Shown here: piece by piece, positions 1 through 5,529 of the stretch
How the letters are laid out: the number at the start of each line of letters is the position of its first letter
Numbering within the stretch: position 1 is the first letter of the stretch
DNA from: RGIG4140 sp045655105
GTDB taxonomy: Bacteria > Pseudomonadota > Alphaproteobacteria > CAAHEQ01 > UBA3637
DNA: 17,801 nt
Direction: 5' to 3'
NCBI GenBank assembly: GCA_045655105.1
Contig: JAZOOQ010000092.1
Span: 1-17,801, forward strand
Made by a program: the position numbers and the translations under genes
Notes under the pieces: model-generated
The model's input: only the letters and a program-made list of their open reading frames with translations
Databases searched by the model: none
Told to the model about the DNA's origin: nothing

Positions 1-100
1 AATCTAACGACCGTTAAATTTCCGACTTTTCGTCTTAAAATTATTAACAAAAGGATTACGCTCATGTAAACATTTTTCATTTTATTTAAAGGAGGCAATC
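1..100 (+). promoter_or_regulatory. Conserved 5' leader of autotransporter gene 1
   Basis: This noncoding leader matches the leader of the second autotransporter (16274-16363) almost end to end. Bases 9-39 are identical to 16274-16304 (31 of 31), TTAACAAAAGGA at 44-55 matches 16308-16319, and both end in AAGGAGGCA just before the ATG. Bases 1-26 also match the reverse complement of 15996-16021 with one mismatch. A strong Shine-Dalgarno, AAGGAGG at 89-95, lies 5 bases from the start codon. No promoter is visible because the window begins inside the element. By analogy with the second copy, the transcription start probably lies upstream of base 1, so this is likely 5' untranslated RNA. Confidence 0.75.
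64..69 (+). other. Minimal start-stop ORF (ATG TAA) in leader 1
   Basis: An ATG is followed at once by TAA, and AAAAGGA at 49-55 sits 8 bases upstream, a good ribosome-binding position. The second leader has the same arrangement with a different stop (ATG TAG at 16327-16332). The main gene starts 31 bases after this stop. A role in ribosome loading or stalling is inference; the arrangement itself is visible. Confidence 0.45.
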
Positions 101-3100
101 ATGTTTCATTCATCACGCACCACTCTTAGAGAACTTAAAAAACGTTATCTTAACATTCTTAAAAAATGCCTCCTTGCGAATTTAATGGTTTTTTCTTTTT
201 GTTTGTCTGTTAATGCAAGGACATTTGAAACAAATGAAGATTTAAATTCTATTTTATTGCAAAATGAATTTGTTGAACAGGTTTCAATAAATTCAGATTT
301 AACATTAACCATTCCTATACAACAAAATAATGATTGGTATAAACTAACAAAAAATTTTGACACAGATCCTTTTTTTAGTCTTACTCCTCTTGCTAGTTTA
401 ACATTTGATGGTGGCAAATTAGATTTTTGCAACAATGTTACAAATATTAGAGGTGGTGTAATATATTCACTAAATGGGAAATTAATTTTTAAAAATGATG
501 TAAAATTTCAAAATAATAGTTCTATTACAGGTCATGGTGGCTCTATATATGGTTCTGATATGAATTTTGAAGGCAAAGCCTTATTTGAGGGTAATAATGC
601 AGGCAATGTAGGTGGAGCAATGTTTATTGCTCCTGGGGCAACAGTTGTTTTTTGGGATGATGCAACATTTAGTAATAACTATGCAAAAGGACGTGGTGGA
701 GCATTGTATGTTGAACATGGACAAGTATTTCAAGATATTACGTTTAAAAAAGGAGCAACATTTATAGGAAATACAAGTGATGCATATGGAAATGCTATAA
801 TTGCATATACGGCCAATTTAAAATTTGATGGAATTACAAAGTTTATTAGGAATGTTGGTAAAGGTGGAGGGATTCATGTCGCTACAAATTCTACGATTCA
901 ATTCAATGATACATCTACAGTATATTTTATTGAGAATAAATCAACAGAAGGTTCAGGTGTATATAATTGGTCTATCTTGAATGTTTTTGGAAAATCATAT
1001 TGGATTGGAAATATTTCAAGTGGGCAGGGCGGAGCTATTGTAAATCAAAAAAAATTAACATTTCAAAATGATTTTATATTTTTAATGAATCAAGCTCAGA
1101 TTGGTAATGATATTTATAATACTGCAGAAATTAATTTTTTAGGAGGTAATGGAATTATTGGCAGTGGTATAGCAGGAACTGAAATGGGAATTATCAATAA
1201 ATCAGGCGATGGATTATTAGTATTAGGCGACCAATCAGAAAACCATGAATATGAGGGGGCTTTTACTCAAACGGCTGGAACAACGATTGCCAATTCTGAA
1301 AGATTTTTCTCTCATGAAAATGCAGTGAACACCATTAATGGTGGCGAACTTAAAACACATGGTGCAGAAATTGCCTATAAAGCCACGCTTGGTGAAACAG
1401 GAACGCTTACCCATTTAGGTTCGTCAGCTGACACTCCAACCGAAATCAAAGGCGTTACCTTTAATGGAACGGGACTTAATCTCACATTGGGAACATACAC
1501 TAAAGCCGAACAAGAAAAAGAAATTGCGCTTGTTGGAGATAGGCTTGTTGAATATGTGGATGATAAAGGAACGGAAGATACCTCTGATGATGAACTTGTT
1601 TCATATCAGGCAACGGATAAGCTTTTTACCATCAAGGCGCTTGAAAATGATCAAAAAGCAAAGTTTATTTTAAAAGAAAACTTGGCAGGTATGGATGGCA
1701 ACACATTAACCATAGATAATGCTGAACTTGATGTGGCAGAAGGGTTAAAAGTTTTGGGAACCGTTGTTGCAAAAGATATGACTCTTTCAAAAGGAACAAC
1801 ACCTGTTTCCTTTACTGATGTTGAAGTAGCAACAGATGGTGTTCTTAATATTGGAACAAGAGAAATGAATGTTGATTCAATGACTCTTCAAGATGGGGCA
1901 ACTTTAAAAATAGCTTTAAATTCTTTGCAAGAGCATGGCAAAGTCAACGGATTGATAACTGGAACTTCAACCTCACAGCTTGCATTAAATTTAGCCACAG
2001 ATGTTGAAAAAGGAGTTTATCAACTCTTTGATCAAGATAATGATATTGCATTAGAAGAAAATCTTTTCTTCAATATCAAAGATCTTAAAAATGGGGCTTA
2101 TCAAGTTGAGAAAAAAACAACTAAAGATTTGATTAAAGATTTTGGTAGTGAAAACCAAGCTAAAGCAGTTGTTGCATTACTTAGAGGTGAAAGTTCTCAC
2201 ATAGGATTTTCGAAAATGCAGTCAGAAATACTTGAGGCACTACAATCAGGGGATAAAGCTCAAGTTCAAAAAGCCAAAAAAGCTTTAAAAGCTATTGGAA
2301 AATCTGAACAATCAAGTGCACAAGCAGTTGCAAGTAATCATGTTGGGGCAGTTGGTAAAGTTGTTGGCGGTGAAATGAAAGGTGGATCCATGAAGGGGCA
2401 CTCTGGTGGCGACACGGACCCGCGTGCTAAAGTTTATATCAAAGGTCTTTATGATAAAACAAAGTCCACGATGGGGGATGGCTTTAAGGCCAGAAGCCAA
2501 GGTGCAGTCTTGGGCGTTCAATCAGAAGTAACAGAAACTTTAACTTTGGGAGTTGGGTATGTCACAAGCCAGACAACAGCAAAAGAAGATTTGCGCCGAA
2601 CAGAAGTTGACACGAACACGGGCTTTATCTCAGCGCATTATCAACCAAACGCTTGGTGGTTAAGTGGATTGGCAACGTTCAGTCGCGGTCAATATGATGA
2701 ACAAAAGCAAATTCTTTCAAGCGTAGGCACAGCCAACTATGACGTTGATTCTTGGGGCGTTCAAGTGATGACGGGGTATGACATCAAGCTTGAAAACGCT
2801 ATCATCACGCCAGAAGTTGGTATGCGTTACTTGTCGATTAAACAAGAAGGATATACCGATACGCTTGGAACAACGGTTGAAGCCACCTCAAGTGATTACT
2901 TAACGGCGATTGCCGGCATTAAAACCGCTTGGGATTTGGGCAAAATCCGTCCAAGTGTTGGCATTAACGTTGGGTATGATGTAATCAGTGATGACGTATC
3001 AGCACTCAACACGCTTGCTAATGGCGCTAGTTATACCGTGAACAGCGAAGCATTGGATCGCTTGAGTGTTGGCGTTACAACCGGCGTTGAAGCCAAACTT

Positions 3101-3196
3101 AATGATCGAACAACATTGAAACTTGAATATAATGGATCGTTCAGGAAGGAATATAAGGATCACTCGGGTATGCTAAAATTAGAACTTAAATTCTAA
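101..3196 (+). CDS. Autotransporter adhesin with Pmp-like repeats
   Basis: A 1031-residue type V secreted protein. Residues 1-39 form a long signal peptide: a basic N-region (RELKKRYLNILKKC, 10-23), a hydrophobic core, and likely cleavage after VNA. Residues ~90-350 carry degenerate repeats pairing GGA(I/L/M)-type motifs with FxxN motifs (FQNN, FEGN, FSNN, FIGN, FIRN, FIEN), as in chlamydial polymorphic outer membrane proteins, which fold as a beta-helix. Residues ~390-560 resemble the same region of the second autotransporter. A Lys/Ala-rich helical linker (~700-770) leads to the outer-membrane beta-barrel (~777-1031), which ends in a terminal Phe (LELKF), as expected for BAM recognition. 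The start is fixed by AAGGAGG 5 bases upstream. The passenger is more AT-rich than the barrel. Adhesion or surface display is inferred from the family; the ligand is unknown. Confidence 0.9.
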   Translation: MFHSSRTTLRELKKRYLNILKKCLLANLMVFSFCLSVNARTFETNEDLNSILLQNEFVEQVSINSDLTLTIPIQQNNDWYKLTKNFDTDPFFSLTPLASLTFDGGKLDFCNNVTNIRGGVIYSLNGKLIFKNDVKFQNNSSITGHGGSIYGSDMNFEGKALFEGNNAGNVGGAMFIAPGATVVFWDDATFSNNYAKGRGGALYVEHGQVFQDITFKKGATFIGNTSDAYGNAIIAYTANLKFDGITKFIRNVGKGGGIHVATNSTIQFNDTSTVYFIENKSTEGSGVYNWSILNVFGKSYWIGNISSGQGGAIVNQKKLTFQNDFIFLMNQAQIGNDIYNTAEINFLGGNGIIGSGIAGTEMGIINKSGDGLLVLGDQSENHEYEGAFTQTAGTTIANSERFFSHENAVNTINGGELKTHGAEIAYKATLGETGTLTHLGSSADTPTEIKGVTFNGTGLNLTLGTYTKAEQEKEIALVGDRLVEYVDDKGTEDTSDDELVSYQATDKLFTIKALENDQKAKFILKENLAGMDGNTLTIDNAELDVAEGLKVLGTVVAKDMTLSKGTTPVSFTDVEVATDGVLNIGTREMNVDSMTLQDGATLKIALNSLQEHGKVNGLITGTSTSQLALNLATDVEKGVYQLFDQDNDIALEENLFFNIKDLKNGAYQVEKKTTKDLIKDFGSENQAKAVVALLRGESSHIGFSKMQSEILEALQSGDKAQVQKAKKALKAIGKSEQSSAQAVASNHVGAVGKVVGGEMKGGSMKGHSGGDTDPRAKVYIKGLYDKTKSTMGDGFKARSQGAVLGVQSEVTETLTLGVGYVTSQTTAKEDLRRTEVDTNTGFISAHYQPNAWWLSGLATFSRGQYDEQKQILSSVGTANYDVDSWGVQVMTGYDIKLENAIITPEVGMRYLSIKQEGYTDTLGTTVEATSSDYLTAIAGIKTAWDLGKIRPSVGINVGYDVISDDVSALNTLANGASYTVNSEALDRLSVGVTTGVEAKLNDRTTLKLEYNGSFRKEYKDHSGMLKLELKF

Positions 3197-3205
3197 TTTT
3201 AGCAT
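3170..3205 (+). other. Perfect stem-loop across the stop codon of autotransporter 1
   Basis: ATGCTAAAATTAGAA (3170-3184) and its exact reverse complement (3191-3205) enclose a 6-base loop. The 15-bp stem contains the codons of the last residues and the TAA stop (3194-3196). There is no T-run after the stem, so it is not a classical intrinsic terminator. It could protect the mRNA 3' end or assist termination. Confidence 0.55.
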
Positions 3206-3225
3206 CCTATGTTCAAATAAGGTTC

Positions 3226-3315
3226 TAAACAGCATCTAGGGGCGTTTCCCAACACTCATGTACTCGCTCTCTTTGTACACTACGTGTTGTGAAGCGCCTC
3301 CTAGCTATCTGTTTA
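3226..3315. repeat. Long imperfect palindrome (~90 bases), REP-like
   Basis: The outer arms TAAACAG (3226-3232) and CTGTTTA (3309-3315) are complementary. The inner arms 3236-3255 and 3284-3304 pair over about 20 positions with one bulge and two non-Watson-Crick positions. Inside them, GTAC occurs on both sides of the loop. The stem is GC-richer than its surroundings. It encodes no ORF and lacks tRNA features. It resembles the dispersed palindromic elements of bacterial genomes, but one copy cannot show dispersal; it could also be a structured RNA. Confidence 0.5.
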
Positions 3316-3353
3316 TCTTCCGCATTTATCTTTTTGAATTGAACAACTTTATT
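3307..3353 (+). repeat. Intergenic direct repeat, copy A
   Basis: This copy has two blocks. Bases 3307-3328 are identical to 3523-3544 (22 of 22). Bases 3325-3353 match 3559-3587 with two differences. The first block also contains the right outer arm of the 90-base palindrome, so the repeat and the palindrome may have arisen together. Confidence 0.6.
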
Positions 3354-3394
3354 TTAGATATTTTTTTAACAATCATTTAGATAGGCTTAGAATA

Positions 3395-3440
3395 AAACCG
3401 GCAAGTTTATGTATAACCTATACACGGCACTTGTCGGTTT
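3395..3440. other. Two-level stem-loop in the intergenic region
   Basis: AAACCGGCAAGT (3395-3406) pairs with ACTTGTCGGTTT (3429-3440) with a single G-T pair. The loop holds a second hairpin, TGTATA-acc-TATACA. The sequence after the outer stem is T-rich but interrupted (TTTCATCTTTATT), so this may be a weak terminator for plus-strand transcripts leaving the autotransporter gene, or another palindromic element. Confidence 0.4.
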
Positions 3441-3522
3441 CATCTTTATTATCTGCCTTATCTCCCTTATTTTAACCCATCACATGAAATAGAGAAAATC
3501 TTCTGAAAAAAGATATTTTGAT

Positions 3523-3587
3523 ATCTGTTTATCTTCCGCATTTAGTTCATTTTTTTGATTTATCTTTTTGAATCGAACAACTTTGTT
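3523..3587 (+). repeat. Intergenic direct repeat, copy B
   Basis: Second copy of the repeat at 3307-3353. The two matching blocks (3523-3544 and 3559-3587) are separated here by about 14 extra T-rich bases that copy A lacks. The rest of the 3197-3610 stretch holds only the hairpins listed separately; I see no gene in it. Confidence 0.6.
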
Positions 3588-3610
3588 ATTTTTAACTTTT
3601 CTTGCATAAT

Positions 3611-3636
3611 AAAAAAGCCCTCAATTTGAGGGCTTT
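3611..3636 (-). terminator. Intrinsic terminator of the minus-strand unknown gene
   Basis: AAAGCCCTC (3614-3622) and GAGGGCTTT (3628-3636) form a 9-bp stem with a 5-base loop. Read on the minus strand, the stem is followed by a run of six T. It lies immediately after the stop of the gene at 3639-4127. Confidence 0.85.
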
Positions 3637-3638
3637 AG

Positions 3639-4127
3639 TTATCGTTGATTTTCTTGCTTGAAAATTCGTTGAATGCAAAAAAGATGTTTAGCCAAACAAA
3701 TTGGTTCAGCTCCTTTTTCAGTTAAAAGAGCGATGATTGTGAGCAGTCTTAAATTTTTATCTTTGATTTGGGTTTTCATTTCATTATCTAAAGATGTGAC
3801 TTTTTTTGCAGCATCTGAAAGACTTAGATTTCCGCGTTCGGCAAGTATATGAAGCCCAGCAATGTTTTTTAAGTCTTCATCTTGAAGGGGGATATGTTCA
3901 TAAAGAGCATTTAGAGCTCTTGCTTTTGGATTTAAATTAAGTAAACTGGCAAAAATATATAAAAATTGAAGGTTTTTATCTTGATAATCGCGTTTAGCTT
4001 CTTTTTCAAAGTGTTTAACGGCTCTTTTGGCTTCATTTGCTTCAAAAAGAGGGTGCATTAAACCATAGAGGAGGGCACCTTGTTCTAATTTATTACTTGA
4101 AATACATATATCGTCTGAAGAATTCAT
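3639..4127 (-). CDS. Hypothetical helical protein, 162 residues
   Basis: I do not recognise this family. The protein is soluble-looking, charged and predicted mostly helical, without a signal peptide or membrane segment. It has an internal repeat: residues ~47-70 and ~120-143 both contain DKNL followed by a leucine/isoleucine/alanine-rich helix, suggesting two copies of a helical-repeat unit. Three of its four Cys (C8, C144, C151) lie near the ends, without a metal-site pattern. AAAGGA stands just upstream of the ATG. The gene is a one-gene transcription unit, with a consensus promoter at 4167-4195 and an intrinsic terminator at 3611-3636, so it is very likely expressed. It is divergent from fabG. 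Its function is unknown. Confidence 0.75.
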   Translation of the reverse strand: MNSSDDICISSNKLEQGALLYGLMHPLFEANEAKRAVKHFEKEAKRDYQDKNLQFLYIFASLLNLNPKARALNALYEHIPLQDEDLKNIAGLHILAERGNLSLSDAAKKVTSLDNEMKTQIKDKNLRLLTIIALLTEKGAEPICLAKHLFCIQRIFKQENQR

Positions 4128-4166
4128 TTTTATCCTTTGTTATTCTTTAATGTAATTAAAAATCAA

Positions 4167-4195
4167 ATTATATCATTATTTAATAGATGTGTCAA
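4167..4195 (-). promoter_or_regulatory. Fully consensus sigma-70 promoter, minus strand
   Basis: On the minus strand, TTGACA (plus 4190-4195) is followed by a 17-base spacer and TATAAT (plus 4167-4172). Both hexamers are perfect, and TG precedes the -10 by one base (extended -10). Transcription should start near 4160, giving a leader of about 33 bases for the unknown gene. Confidence 0.85.
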
Positions 4196-4261
4196 TTTTT
4201 TTATAAATTTAAATATATATAAAAAAATAATGACTAAATTGTGACAAATGAAAAGGTTTGC

Positions 4262-4290
4262 TTGCAAAATAAAAAAAAAGAGGGTAATAT
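4262..4290 (+). promoter_or_regulatory. Promoter of fabG
   Basis: TTGCAA (4262-4267), a 17-base spacer and TAATAT (4285-4290) lie 30 bases before the fabG ATG. It diverges from the consensus promoter at 4167-4195. The ribosome-binding site AAAGGAG follows near 4311-4316. Confidence 0.6.
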
Positions 4291-4320
4291 CTTTTTGTTT
4301 TTTTTATAAAAGGAGAAAAA

Positions 4321-5058
4321 ATGTTTGATTTAACAGGTAAAACGGCTTTAATTACTGGCGCAACAGGCGGAATTGGTCGTGAAATTGCGAAGAAAATGCA
4401 TGCTCAAGGTGCAACACTTGCTTTAACAGATATGAATATGGATACATTAAAAGCATTTCAAGCAGAATTGGGTGAACGTGTTTTTGTATATTCAGCAAAT
4501 TTAACAGATTCAGATAGCTTAAATGAATTGGCTAAACAAGCTGAAGCAGATATGGGTCGAATTGATATTTTAGTTAACAATGCCGGTATCACAAAAGATG
4601 GTTTAGCAATGCGCATGAGTGATGCTCAATGGCAAGCTGTTTTAGATATTAATTTAACTGCTGGATTTAAATTGGCTCGTGCAGTTATTCCTGGGATGAT
4701 GAAACGCCGTTTCGGTCGCATCATTGGTATGGCTTCAGTTGTTGGCGTTATGGGAAATGCAGGTCAAGCAAACTATTCTGCATCTAAAGCAGGTTTAATT
4801 GCTATGAGCAAATGTATGGCTCAAGAATTAGCTAGCCGTGGTATTACTTTTAACTGTATTGCTCCAGGATTTATTAAAACTCCAATGACGGATGCTTTAA
4901 CAGATGAAGTGAAAAAAGAACTTTTAAGGGGCGTTCCAATGGGGCGCTTGGGGACAGCTGAAGATATTGCAAATGCAGCCGTCTTTTTGGCCAGTGATGA
5001 ATCATCATATATCACAGGTCAGACCATTCACGTTAATGGCGGAATGGCGATGATTTAA
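4321..5058 (+). CDS. fabG: 3-oxoacyl-ACP reductase FabG
   Basis: NADPH-dependent reduction of beta-ketoacyl-ACP to beta-hydroxyacyl-ACP, the first reductive step of each round of fatty-acid elongation, in the cytoplasm. The 245-residue short-chain dehydrogenase fold is complete: cofactor motif TGATGGIG (12-19), NNAG (86-89), and the catalytic set N111, S139, Y152 and K156 (YSASK). The C-terminus GQTIHVNGGMAMI is typical of FabG. The start is supported by AAAGGAG a few bases upstream. It is followed by acpP and fabF, the usual cluster; fabD, often found just upstream, is absent here and the gene has its own promoter. The segment before S139 reads IIGMAS rather than the common IINISS, a small deviation. 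Confidence 0.95.
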   Translation: MFDLTGKTALITGATGGIGREIAKKMHAQGATLALTDMNMDTLKAFQAELGERVFVYSANLTDSDSLNELAKQAEADMGRIDILVNNAGITKDGLAMRMSDAQWQAVLDINLTAGFKLARAVIPGMMKRRFGRIIGMASVVGVMGNAGQANYSASKAGLIAMSKCMAQELASRGITFNCIAPGFIKTPMTDALTDEVKKELLRGVPMGRLGTAEDIANAAVFLASDESSYITGQTIHVNGGMAMI

Positions 5059-5130
5059 GGTGTAGATGAAATAAATATCAAATAACAGTTTGATTTTTAT
5101 TGAATTTGCTTTAAATTAAAAAAAGTGCTG

Positions 5131-5172
5131 GACGAATGAAAAAAAATATGCTAAAAGCATTTTGATTTCGTC
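5131..5172 (+). other. Possible nested hairpin in the fabG-acpP gap
   Basis: GACGAA (5131-5136) pairs with TTCGTC (5167-5172), and within the loop ATGC-taaaa-GCAT (5148-5160) forms a small second stem followed by TTTT. It may weaken read-through from fabG or shape the acpP leader. The stems are short, so this is tentative. The 158-base gap could also hold an acpP promoter, but I see no convincing -35/-10 pair. Confidence 0.3.
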
Positions 5173-5216
5173 TGATATAGACAAAATAAGTTAAATAACA
5201 GAAAAGGAAATATATA

Positions 5217-5450
5217 ATGAGTAATGTTTCAGAACGCGTTAAAAAAATTGTTGTAGAACACTTGGGTGTTGACGAAGCTAAAGTTGTTGACAGCGCTAGT
5301 TTTATTGATGATTTAGGTGCAGATAGCTTGGACACAGTTGAACTTGTTATGGCTTTTGAAGAAGAATTCGGTTGTTCAATCCCAGATGATGCAGCTGAAA
5401 AAATCCGCACAGTTAAAGACGCTGTTGATTTCATTGAAAAACAAGCATAA
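5217..5450 (+). CDS. acpP: Acyl carrier protein
   Basis: A small acidic carrier that holds growing acyl chains on a 4'-phosphopantetheine arm during fatty-acid synthesis and supplies acyl groups for lipid A and phospholipids. The 77-residue length is standard. The attachment serine is S37 in GADSLDTVEL, followed by the acidic recognition helix (ELVMAFEEEFG). AAAAGGAA lies upstream of the ATG. A terminator follows 17 bases after the stop, so acpP is probably made in excess over fabF, as is usual for this gene pair. Confidence 0.97.
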   Translation: MSNVSERVKKIVVEHLGVDEAKVVDSASFIDDLGADSLDTVELVMAFEEEFGCSIPDDAAEKIRTVKDAVDFIEKQA

Positions 5451-5466
5451 TCAGTGAAATAGAAAC

Positions 5467-5498
5467 AAGGACGTCCTTTCACTTGGGCGTCCTTTTTT
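5467..5498 (+). terminator. Intrinsic terminator/attenuator between acpP and fabF
   Basis: AAGGACGTCC (5467-5476) and GGGCGTCCTT (5485-5494) form a 10-bp stem with one G-T pair, an 8-base loop and a T-tail. The 31 bases left before fabF hold its ribosome-binding site but no clear promoter, so fabF probably depends on partial read-through. Confidence 0.8.
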
Positions 5499-5529
5499 AT
5501 CAAAACATACAAAACAAAAGGATAAATAT

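Noticed and set aside
3226..3315. tRNA or similar RNA gene.
   Set aside because: There is a single long hairpin rather than a cloverleaf; no T-loop consensus and no CCA-like acceptor end are seen.
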